Part shown: positions 7,647 to 13,804 of the stretch, piece by piece
How positions within the stretch are numbered: position 1 is the stretch's first letter
Layout: each line of letters begins with the position of its first letter
Assembly (NCBI GenBank): GCA_036567085.1
Contig: DATCVG010000020.1
Span: forward strand, 1-13,987
Source: Methylopumilus sp036567085
GTDB taxonomy: Bacteria; Pseudomonadota; Gammaproteobacteria; Burkholderiales; Methylophilaceae
Length of the DNA: 13,987 nt
Direction: 5' to 3'
Notes under the pieces: model-generated
Databases searched by the model: none
What the model was told of the DNA's origin: nothing
Seen by the model: only the letters and a program-made list of their open reading frames with translations
Made by a program: the position numbers and the translations under genes

Positions 7647-8930
7647 ATGAAATCAACTAAAGTCACATTAAACTTTGATCAAGAATCAACATCCATAGAA
7701 TTGCCTTTAGTAAAAAGCACTATGGGTAATGACGCTATTGATATCCGTCAACTAGGTGCTCATCAAGTCTTTAGTTATGACCCCGGTTTTATGTCGACTG
7801 CTTCTTGTAGCTCTGAAATTACTTTTATTGATGGAGAGAAAAGTCTTCTTCTTTACCGCGGTTACCCTATTGAGCAACTAGCAGAACATTACGATTTTTT
7901 AGATATTGCTTACCTATTAATGCATGGTGAATTACCCAAGCCTCAAGAAAAAGAAACATTTTCAATGACCATTAATCGTCACACCATGCTGCACGATCAA
8001 CTCAATAATATTTTCCGTGGATTTAGACGTGATGCTCATCCTATGGCAGTTATGGTAGGGGTTGTAGGTTCAATGTCTGCATTTTATTTTGATTCCATGG
8101 ATGTGATGAATCCTGAACATCGCCAAATATCAGCACATCAGCTATTAGCGAAAGTACCTACCATCGCGGCATGGAGTTACAAATATAGCTTAGGCCAACC
8201 TTTTATTTACCCTAAAAATGATTTGGGTTATGCAGAAAACTTTATGCGCATGATGTTTGCAACGCCATGTGAAGAATACAAACCCAATCCAGTGCTTGCT
8301 AAAGCATTTGAACGCATTTTAATTCTTCATGCAGATCATGAACAAAATGCATCCACTTCTACAGTAAGGCTTGCGGGCTCATCAGGTGCCAATCCTTTTG
8401 CATGTATTGCTGCAGGCATTGCATCTCTTTGGGGCCCAGCGCATGGCGGCGCGAATGAAGCTACTTTAAAAATGCTCGAAGAAATTGGGAATGAAAGTAG
8501 AATTGGTGCATTCATTAAACGCGCAAAAGATAAAGATGATTCTTTCCGTATGATGGGATTTGGCCATCGCATTTATCGCAATAAAGATCCTCGCGCAGAA
8601 ATTATGCGTAAGACTTGTTATGAAGTTCTTGATGAACTTGATTTAAAAGATGATCCTATTTTCAAACTTGCCATGAAAGTAGAACAAATTGCACTTGAGG
8701 ATGAATACTTCATTGGGAAAAAACTATACCCAAATGTAGATTTCTACTCTGGCATTGTGATGCGCGCTATGGGCATTCCTAATTCGATGTTTACTGCGGT
8801 GTTTGCGCTTGCGAGAACGGCAGGTTGGGTTGCTCAATGGAATGAAATGCTAGGTCAACCTGGAAGTAAAATTGGCCGACCACGCCAAGTTTACACAGGT
8901 AAACCTCGACGTGACGTCCCTAAAAATTAA
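7647..8930 (+). CDS. gltA: Citrate synthase (type I hexameric form)
   Basis: Condenses acetyl-CoA and oxaloacetate to citrate, the entry to the TCA cycle or, where the cycle is incomplete, to glutamate synthesis. The 427 residues match the E. coli GltA length and domain pattern: N-terminal beta-rich domain with FSYDPGF (42-48), then the IDGEKSLLLYRGYPIEQLAE block (61-80). The catalytic triad is His266 in LWGPAHGGANEA, His307 in GFGHRIYRNKDPRA and Asp365 in NVDFYSG. It is the NADH-sensitive Gram-negative type by layout (inference). No Shine-Dalgarno is visible before the ATG at 7647. It stands between anmK and a convergent erpA, its stop only 7 bp from that of erpA. Identity is firm; metabolic use cannot be read from this window. 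Confidence 0.97.
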   Translation: MKSTKVTLNFDQESTSIELPLVKSTMGNDAIDIRQLGAHQVFSYDPGFMSTASCSSEITFIDGEKSLLLYRGYPIEQLAEHYDFLDIAYLLMHGELPKPQEKETFSMTINRHTMLHDQLNNIFRGFRRDAHPMAVMVGVVGSMSAFYFDSMDVMNPEHRQISAHQLLAKVPTIAAWSYKYSLGQPFIYPKNDLGYAENFMRMMFATPCEEYKPNPVLAKAFERILILHADHEQNASTSTVRLAGSSGANPFACIAAGIASLWGPAHGGANEATLKMLEEIGNESRIGAFIKRAKDKDDSFRMMGFGHRIYRNKDPRAEIMRKTCYEVLDELDLKDDPIFKLAMKVEQIALEDEYFIGKKLYPNVDFYSGIVMRAMGIPNSMFTAVFALARTAGWVAQWNEMLGQPGSKIGRPRQVYTGKPRRDVPKN

Positions 8931-8937
8931 ATCCGTT

Positions 8938-9303
8938 TTAAGCTGAGAAAGAAGAACCGCAACCACAAGTTGTTTGTGCGTTTGGATTCTTAATCACAAA
9001 TTGTGAGCCTTGCACGCTATCTTGATAATCAATTTCAGCACCCATTAAATATTGCAGGCTCATGGGGTCAATCAATAAAGTGACAGAATCTTTTGTCACT
9101 TGCGTGTCGTCCTCGTTGATTGCTTCTTCAAATGTAAATCCATACTGAAAGCCCGAACATCCACCACCACTCACAAATACTCGAAGTTTGAGCTCTGGTT
9201 GACCTTCTTCTTCAATTAATTCCTTTACTTTCTTTACAGCATTATCTGTAAAAATAAGTGGGGTTGGCATTTCCATTTCTTTTGATTCAACGATTTGATT
9301 CAT
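8938..9303 (-). CDS. erpA: A-type iron-sulfur cluster insertion protein ErpA
   Basis: ErpA carries Fe-S clusters from the assembly scaffold to target apoproteins, in E. coli including isoprenoid-synthesis enzymes. The 121-residue product has the A-type fold signature: PLIFTDNAVKKVKELI (15-30), SGGGCSGFQYGF (45-56), and the C-terminal TTCGCGSSF. The three cluster-binding cysteines are Cys49, Cys113 and Cys115. The N-terminus up to EMPTPL is a little longer than in E. coli; ATG 9303 is chosen because AGGAG lies 8 nt before it, overlapping the end of the bactofilin gene. It is the last gene of the argC - coiled coil - bactofilin - erpA run and converges on gltA. ErpA rather than IscA is inferred from this neighbourhood and the MPTPLIFTD start. 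Confidence 0.92.
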   Translation of the reverse strand: MNQIVESKEMEMPTPLIFTDNAVKKVKELIEEEGQPELKLRVFVSGGGCSGFQYGFTFEEAINEDDTQVTKDSVTLLIDPMSLQYLMGAEIDYQDSVQGSQFVIKNPNAQTTCGCGSSFSA

Positions 9304-9318
9304 AATATTTACTCCTGA

Positions 9319-9702
9319 TTATTTCTTTTTTTGTGACTGATAATCTTTAGCAACTTCTTTAAGTCGTCCATACACTTTAGCACCTGCATGGATTTCTATC
9401 ACCTTATATTCGATATCGCCCATAATTCTGGCATTTCCATGAAGCTCTAAGTACTCAGCACATACAATATTACCATTCACATCTCCGCCAATAATGGCTG
9501 TATGAGCTGATATATTTCCTCTAATGCGACTCTTATTACCCATAATAAGAGTACCTGCCGTACCTGGAAGTTCAGTGAGATTACCATGAATAGCGCCATC
9601 TATACGAATGCCGCCTGAATAAGTCACATTGCCACGCACTGTAATATCTTTATCTATGAGTGTATCAATTGTGCGCGCTTTATTTTTTTTATTAAAAAAC
9701 AT
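9319..9702 (-). CDS. Bactofilin family (polymer-forming) cytoskeletal protein
   Basis: Bactofilins are small proteins that polymerise without nucleotide through a right-handed beta-helix and place cell-wall or envelope machinery. The 127-residue product has a short N-terminus (FFNKKNKARTIDTLI) followed by repeating beta-helix turns from about residue 20 to 110: short strands with Gly at turns, as in VRGNVTYSGGIRIDGAIHGN and the following IRGNIS, VNGNIV and IMGDIE rungs. A Lys-rich tail ends it. An upstream in-frame ATG at 9732 would add 10 residues overlapping the previous gene; ATG 9702 is preferred because AAGGA lies 7 nt before it and homologues start MF-NKK. It lies 10 bp after the membrane coiled-coil gene, which suggests the two act together at the inner membrane (inference). 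Confidence 0.9.
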   Translation of the reverse strand: MFFNKKNKARTIDTLIDKDITVRGNVTYSGGIRIDGAIHGNLTELPGTAGTLIMGNKSRIRGNISAHTAIIGGDVNGNIVCAEYLELHGNARIMGDIEYKVIEIHAGAKVYGRLKEVAKDYQSQKKK

Positions 9703-9712
9703 GAAATATCCT

Positions 9713-10078
9713 TTATCGTTTCTTGCTAACAATTTTTTCGTAAAAAAGAATCTCTTCTTTTAGTTTGGCATTTTCTTCTTGGAGCTTAGTAATATCGCCT
9801 GATACTTTATCGCCTGAAATCGATTTCAATTGAAGCTCAATTTTTTGTTGTAATAACTGGCCTTGTATTGATTGATTTTCAGCTTCCAATGCTTGAATTT
9901 TTGAAATAAATCCAATCACTGAACCACCGTTTAACTCCCAATAAGTAAATCCTGCGCCACCTATAAATGAGAGTGCAGCGATTATCACATAGGTATGCCA
10001 AGACGCACCTGCTTTAATGCGCATTCTCCGACGTGTTACGCCAAAATATTTTGTATAGGTTCGCTTAACTTTTCTCAT
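9713..10078 (-). CDS. Small inner-membrane coiled-coil protein, probably a shortened DUF6776-type protein
   Basis: No function is known to me. The 121-residue product has a strongly basic N-terminus (MRKVKRTYTK, then RRRMRIK to residue 22), one transmembrane segment (about 26-48), and a coiled coil (about 58-118) rich in Leu/Glu/Lys/Gln. The topology predicts a cytoplasmic N-terminus and periplasmic coil. In betaproteobacteria the gene between argC and a bactofilin is commonly a TM-plus-coiled-coil protein of the DUF6776 group about twice this length. Here the frame stops right after the segment EEILFYEKIV, where the larger proteins continue into a C-terminal domain. That length comparison is from memory and is inference. 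The ATG has no clear Shine-Dalgarno; it lies 12 bp after argC. A start at Met19 is less likely because it would lose the basic N-terminus. Confidence 0.75.
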   Translation of the reverse strand: MRKVKRTYTKYFGVTRRRMRIKAGASWHTYVIIAALSFIGGAGFTYWELNGGSVIGFISKIQALEAENQSIQGQLLQQKIELQLKSISGDKVSGDITKLQEENAKLKEEILFYEKIVSKKR

Positions 10079-10090
10079 AGAAACAACACT

Positions 10091-11134
10091 TTATGGCATC
10101 AAAGGCACAAGATCAAGTCCAGAAATTTCTGGAAAATCAAACATAAGATTCATATTTTGCACAGCCTGTCCTGCCGCGCCTTTCACGAGATTATCGATGA
10201 CAGATAACACAACAACCTTATGGCTTCCTTGTGGTTGATGGATACTGATGCGACATTGATTTGAGCCTCTTACAGATCTTGTTTCGGGATGAGCGCCTTT
10301 TGGCATCACATCCACAAAGGACTCATGCTGATATCTCGATTCAAAAAGTGCTTGTATGTCTATATTTTTAGTCAGCGTTGCATAAAGTGTTGCATGTATA
10401 CCTCTAATCATGGGCGTTAAATGTGGCACAAAAGTTAAATGCACCGCTTGATTCGCAACACCCGCAAGCCCTTGCGTGATTTCGGGTAAATGTCTATGCC
10501 CTTCAACGCCGTATGCTTTAAAGTTATCGGATGCTTCCGCCATCAATGCATTCACTTCAGCTTTTCTGCCCGCACCTGACACGCCTGATTTAGCGTCTGC
10601 GATGAGATCATCAAGGTCAATCACGCCAGATTCAATCAAAGGAATAAATCCCAATTGAATCGCAGTGGGATAACAACCCGGATTAGCTACAAGTGACGCT
10701 TTTTTAATTTTTTCTCTATTAATTTCTGGCAAACCATAAACAGCATCTTTTAGTAGATCGCTACATGAATGCGGCATTTTGTACCATTTTTCCCAGATGT
10801 TAGCATCTTTTAACCTAAAATCTGCTGCCAAATCAATCACTTTGACCCCAGCTTTAAGAAGTGCGGGCACTTCTTGCATGGCAATCCCATTAGGTGTTGC
10901 AAAAAACACAAGATCACAATTTACCAAATCAGCAGTCTTTGGATCTTCAAATTTAAGATCGATTAATCCTCTTAAGCTCGGAAATAAGGTCGCGATCGAT
11001 AAGCCAGCTTCTGCTCTGGAGGTCACGGTTTGGATAGTCACATGAGGATGTTTAACTAAAATTCTTAATAGCTCAACGCCGGTATAGCCGGTCGCACCCA
11101 CCACGCCTACTTTAATCTTTGAAAGATCACTCAT
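10091..11134 (-). CDS. argC: N-acetyl-gamma-glutamyl-phosphate reductase ArgC
   Basis: ArgC performs the NADPH-dependent reduction of N-acetyl-glutamyl phosphate to the semialdehyde, third step of arginine synthesis. The 347-residue product (long form of the family) shows the NADP-binding GATGYTG (13-19), VIDLAADFRLKD (99-110), the catalytic Cys154 in NPGCYPTAI, SGVSGAGRK (183-191), and the His-containing EGHRHLPEI (211-219). Two starts are possible: GTG at 11137 (7 nt after AAAGG) and ATG at 11134 (10 nt after it). The ATG is reported, giving MSDLSKIKV; the difference is one residue. It follows the rpsI terminator and leads the run to erpA, so it probably has its own promoter. No other arg gene is in the window. 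Confidence 0.96.
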   Translation of the reverse strand: MSDLSKIKVGVVGATGYTGVELLRILVKHPHVTIQTVTSRAEAGLSIATLFPSLRGLIDLKFEDPKTADLVNCDLVFFATPNGIAMQEVPALLKAGVKVIDLAADFRLKDANIWEKWYKMPHSCSDLLKDAVYGLPEINREKIKKASLVANPGCYPTAIQLGFIPLIESGVIDLDDLIADAKSGVSGAGRKAEVNALMAEASDNFKAYGVEGHRHLPEITQGLAGVANQAVHLTFVPHLTPMIRGIHATLYATLTKNIDIQALFESRYQHESFVDVMPKGAHPETRSVRGSNQCRISIHQPQGSHKVVVLSVIDNLVKGAAGQAVQNMNLMFDFPEISGLDLVPLMP

Positions 11135-11181
11135 CACATACGCACCTTTAATTTAAAAAAAGTCTTAATCCTTAAAAACCC

Positions 11182-11190
11182 ATACTAACA
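11182..11190 (-). promoter_or_regulatory. Candidate extended -10 promoter for argC
   Basis: The minus strand reads TGTTAGTAT (TGn plus hexamer 4/6) between the rpsI terminator and argC, giving a leader near 40 nt. No good -35 is present. A promoter is expected here because the strong terminator at 11214-11235 separates argC from rpsI, but this exact site is uncertain. Confidence 0.3.
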
Positions 11191-11213
11191 AAATTTATTT
11201 AACTCTATATAAC

Positions 11214-11235
11214 AAAAAAGCCGCTTGAAAGCGGC
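11214..11235 (-). terminator. Intrinsic terminator of the rplM-rpsI operon
   Basis: Arms GCCGCT (11220-11225) and AGCGGC (11230-11235) flank a TGAA tetraloop. On the minus strand the hairpin is followed by six T (11219-11214). It starts 28 bp after the rpsI stop. On the plus strand the hairpin is followed by C and five T, so it could work in both directions. Confidence 0.9.
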
Positions 11236-11262
11236 CTTTTTGCTCTTTGGAACTTGAAACAA

Positions 11263-11655
11263 TTAACGTTTCGAGAATTGTTTACGTCTACGAGCTTTAC
11301 GAAGACCCACTTTTTTACGCTCAACTTCACGTGCATCACGTGTTACAAAGCCAGCTTGAGAAAGCGTACTCTTTAAATTTGTATCATAGTCAATAAGCGC
11401 GCGTGTAATACCATGACGCACTGCGCCTGCTTGACCAGACTCACCACCACCGATGACATTCACATGAATATCGAATGTATTTAACGTGTTCGTTAAATCA
11501 AGTGGTTGGCGGAAAATCATACGAGAGGTATAACGTGAAAAATATTCATCTGCTGGTTTGTCGTTCACTGTAATCACACCTTTACCTGGCTTAATGAATA
11601 CACGCGCTATCGAGCTTTTTCTGCGACCCGTTCCGTAATTGTATTTACCTATCAT
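11263..11655 (-). CDS. rpsI: 30S ribosomal protein S9
   Basis: S9 sits in the head of the 30S subunit; its C-terminal tail reaches the P-site tRNA. The 130 residues equal the usual length. The family signature GGGESGQAGAVRHGITRAL spans 69-87, the N-terminus carries YGTGRRKSSIARVF (7-20), and the basic tail ends KARRRKQFSKR. The final Lys-Arg that contacts tRNA is present. AAGGA lies 7 nt before the ATG, 13 bp after rplM. The pair ends at the strong terminator 11235-11214. Confidence 0.98.
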   Translation of the reverse strand: MIGKYNYGTGRRKSSIARVFIKPGKGVITVNDKPADEYFSRYTSRMIFRQPLDLTNTLNTFDIHVNVIGGGESGQAGAVRHGITRALIDYDTNLKSTLSQAGFVTRDAREVERKKVGLRKARRRKQFSKR

Positions 11656-11668
11656 AGTATTTCCTTAA

Positions 11669-12097
11669 CTATATGCTTAATGGTTGTGGTTGTTGTGCCA
11701 CATGATCATGAGTTGCGCCTGAATAGACTTTCATCTTTTTAATCATGGCATAACCTAAAGGCCCTTTTGGTAGCATTCCCTTCACTGCCTTTTCTAAAGC
11801 GCGGCCAGGAAAACGGTCTTGCATCTTAGCAAAGTTCGTTGTTGAAATACCGCCTGGATAACCTGAGTGGCGATGGTAAACCTTATCATCACCTTTGTTA
11901 CCCGTTACTTTAATCTTTTCTGCGTTGATCACTACAATGTAATCACCTGTATCTACGTGCGGTGTATAAATGGCTTTATGTTTGCCACGTAATCGATGTG
12001 CAATCGCACTTGCTAATCTACCCAACACTAAATCAGTTCCGTCTACAACGAACCAATCGCGTTTTACTTCGTGGGATTTTGCTGAAAATGTCTTCAT
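11669..12097 (-). CDS. rplM: 50S ribosomal protein L13
   Basis: L13 is an early-assembling 50S protein that binds 23S rRNA. The 142 residues match E. coli in length, with opening MKTFSAKSHEVKRDWFVVD, the DLVLGRLAS segment (22-30), and the signature VKGMLPKGPLG (105-115). It is the first gene of the rplM-rpsI pair and lies behind a near-consensus promoter with a short leader. No Shine-Dalgarno better than GGT is seen before the ATG, which is unusual for a highly expressed gene. Confidence 0.98.
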   Translation of the reverse strand: MKTFSAKSHEVKRDWFVVDGTDLVLGRLASAIAHRLRGKHKAIYTPHVDTGDYIVVINAEKIKVTGNKGDDKVYHRHSGYPGGISTTNFAKMQDRFPGRALEKAVKGMLPKGPLGYAMIKKMKVYSGATHDHVAQQPQPLSI

Positions 12098-12140
12098 TTT
12101 AATACCAACTTTTGCGCTATAAATTTAAAAAAAGAGGTGA

Positions 12141-12170
12141 ATTCTATGTCAAAACTGCCTGTTTTGTCAA
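12141..12170 (-). promoter_or_regulatory. Strong promoter of rplM-rpsI
   Basis: On the minus strand TTGACA (12170-12165, 6/6) is followed after 18 bp by TAGAAT (12146-12141, 5/6). The start is predicted near 12134, with a leader of about 37 nt. The spacer holds an exact inverted repeat, CAAAAC and GTTTTG (12150-12155 and 12161-12166), and a second copy of TTGACA abuts the -10. Confidence 0.75.
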
Positions 12171-12183
12171 TTTTATTAATGAT

Positions 12184-13032
12184 TTAGTTCACATTGAGAT
12201 AGTGAAAAAACACACCTAAAAAGACGAGCCCGCCCAGGTAATTATTGCTCAAAAATGCGTTAAAACAAGCTATTGGGTTGAGCATCCTGATTTGACGATA
12301 AAGAACTCCAATAAAAATAAGACTCAGTATCATAAATCCGTAAAAAGGCCAGCTAAAACTCTCTGACTGTCCTACCCAAATCAAGCATCCCATCATACAG
12401 GTATAACAGAACATAATGGCCTCTTTCACGTAATTTCCAAAGCAAATAGCCGAAGAGCGAATGCCAATTTTTAAATCATCATTTTTGTCTGTCACCGCAT
12501 AAAGCGTATCGTAAGCAATCGCCCAAAATAGATTCGCTAAAAATAAAAGCCATGTCGTTAAAGAAAGTGAAATATCATTTGCAGCAAAAGCGATGGGAAT
12601 ACCCATGCCAAAACTTAACCCTAAATATGCCTGCGGCATGACAAAGAATCTTTTAGTTAAGGGATAAGTGAGTGCTAAGAATAAAGCTATCAGAGAAAAA
12701 TAAAATGATTGTTCATTTAAAAATAAAACACATATCAACGCACCTAATAACAAAATAATCAGTAAAAAAAATGCATTCCTAACCGAGATAGATTGATTCG
12801 CTAAAGGGCGTAATTTTGTGCGTGTGACAAAAGAATCAAATTTACGATCAAGGATATCATTCGCCACACAGCCAGCTGATCGCATTAAGAATGTACCTAA
12901 AATAAAAATGGTGAGATGCTGCATACTCGGATGGCCATGGCTTGCTATGAGAAGTGCCCATAAGGTTGGCCACAATAACAAAAAAATGCCAATGGGTTTA
13001 TCAAGACGCATAAGATGAAAGTAAGAACGCAT
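12184..13032 (-). CDS. ubiA: 4-hydroxybenzoate polyprenyltransferase UbiA
   Basis: UbiA joins a polyprenyl chain to 4-hydroxybenzoate in the inner membrane, the second step of ubiquinone synthesis. The 282 residues are hydrophobic with about eight or nine membrane segments. Both Asp-rich Mg-prenyl diphosphate motifs are present. The first is NDILDRKFD (58-66) inside RSAGCVANDILDRKFDSFV, followed by TRTKLRPLA. The second is YDTLYAVTDKNDD (174-186), followed by LKIGIRSSA. The opening LMRLDKPIGIFLLLWPTLWAL is typical. The ATG lies 18 bp after the tonB stop with no Shine-Dalgarno, suggesting cotranscription with tonB and the upstream ubiC. No terminator is seen before the rplM promoter. Confidence 0.97.
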   Translation of the reverse strand: MRSYFHLMRLDKPIGIFLLLWPTLWALLIASHGHPSMQHLTIFILGTFLMRSAGCVANDILDRKFDSFVTRTKLRPLANQSISVRNAFFLLIILLLGALICVLFLNEQSFYFSLIALFLALTYPLTKRFFVMPQAYLGLSFGMGIPIAFAANDISLSLTTWLLFLANLFWAIAYDTLYAVTDKNDDLKIGIRSSAICFGNYVKEAIMFCYTCMMGCLIWVGQSESFSWPFYGFMILSLIFIGVLYRQIRMLNPIACFNAFLSNNYLGGLVFLGVFFHYLNVN

Positions 13033-13050
13033 CTTTAAAATTAAATCGGA

Positions 13051-13716
13051 TTATTCGAGTTTGAATGAAATAGGCACAAGCACATTAAAATTTTTACCGC
13101 GCAAATTATCTGGTGGAGCTGGAAATGGCGAAGCTTTTTTTATCATTTCGAGCGCTTCGTTATCTAAAATTTCATAAGTACTGCTCTTTTTAATCTTGAC
13201 ACTAATCACTGAGCCTTTACTATCAATTTCAAGATCTGCAATAACAGTCCCTTGCCAACCTCGCATTTGAGCAATTTTTGGATATTGCTTATATTTTGCA
13301 ATCGCATTTGCAAGCAAACTACTATAACTCTCTATAGACTGAGTCACTTGTTCTTGTGGTACAACATTAGAAATTTTTGAAATAACCTCTGCAGGCGCAG
13401 GTGGCGCTAATTCTTTCGGCGCAGGTTGTGCAACTGTTGTTGCATTTTTATCAATAATTGGTGTAATTTTTTTCTCTATTTTCTGAATAGGATTCACTTT
13501 TTTTATTGGTTCAGGTTTTATAGGCTCAGGTGGTTCAATTTTTTCGATTGGCTGTTGAATTGGCGAACTTGAAATCGTAACGCTCATCTCTTGCGGTATT
13601 AATAATGGTTTATCAAATTTGGGTAAACCTACCATCAAAATGATATGAATAGCGATTGAAACTCCAATAGCCTTTGGCAAATCGATATGAAAGGGAATAT
13701 GTCTCGACAAAGTCAC
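13051..13716 (-). CDS. tonB: TonB energy transducer
   Basis: TonB spans the periplasm and passes proton-motive energy from ExbB/ExbD to outer-membrane transporters for iron complexes, cobalamin and similar ligands. The 221 residues show a short cytoplasmic N-terminus and one membrane segment (about 13-34) with the SxxxH spacing (Ser20, His24) found in functional TonB anchors. A Pro/Lys/Glu/Ile-rich spacer (about 51-110) follows, and the C-terminal TonB fold has the YP motif (145-146), WQGTVIADLEIDSKGSV and PFPAPPDNLRG. The start is GTG (13716-13714) without a clear Shine-Dalgarno; no in-frame ATG lies before the membrane segment. A TATAAT and a Fur-box-like 19-mer lie directly upstream. exbB and exbD are not in the window. 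Confidence 0.93.
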   Translation of the reverse strand: MTLSRHIPFHIDLPKAIGVSIAIHIILMVGLPKFDKPLLIPQEMSVTISSSPIQQPIEKIEPPEPIKPEPIKKVNPIQKIEKKITPIIDKNATTVAQPAPKELAPPAPAEVISKISNVVPQEQVTQSIESYSSLLANAIAKYKQYPKIAQMRGWQGTVIADLEIDSKGSVISVKIKKSSTYEILDNEALEMIKKASPFPAPPDNLRGKNFNVLVPISFKLE

Positions 13717-13753
13717 AATTATTGGAAAATGCTTTGAAAAAAATTAAAATAAA

Positions 13754-13759
13754 ATTATA
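13754..13759 (-). promoter_or_regulatory. -10 element of the tonB promoter
   Basis: The minus strand reads TATAAT (6/6), placing the start near 13747 and a leader of about 30 nt before the GTG. No clear -35 is found at 16-18 bp; the best resemblance, TTGATG, is 20 bp away. The Fur-box-like site occupies the spacer/-35 area. Confidence 0.55.
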
Positions 13760-13767
13760 GCTTAAAT

Positions 13768-13786
13768 GAGAATGATTATCATCATC
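13768..13786. promoter_or_regulatory. Fur box (iron-responsive operator) upstream of tonB
   Basis: The 19 bases agree with the Fur consensus GATAATGATAATCATTATC at 16 positions, by hand comparison, with mismatches at positions 3, 10 and 16. The site lies 8 bp upstream of the tonB -10, so Fur with iron bound would block RNA polymerase. It also lies just past the ubiC stop. Confidence 0.82.
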
Positions 13787-13804
13787 AAGCTGATATGAAC
13801 TTAG

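Noticed and set aside
8908..8918. Inverted repeat GACGT-G-ACGTC at the gltA 3' end, considered as a terminator.
   Set aside because: The centre is a single base, so no stable RNA hairpin forms with full arms, and the bases encode the conserved gltA tail.
9703..9732. A 10-residue N-terminal extension of the bactofilin.
   Set aside because: The internal ATG at 9702 has a well-placed AAGGA and gives the typical MF-NKK start; the longer form overlaps the preceding gene.
12150..12166. CAAAAC/GTTTTG hairpin as a ubiA terminator.
   Set aside because: No T-run follows on either strand and the stem is AT-rich; it lies inside the rplM promoter.
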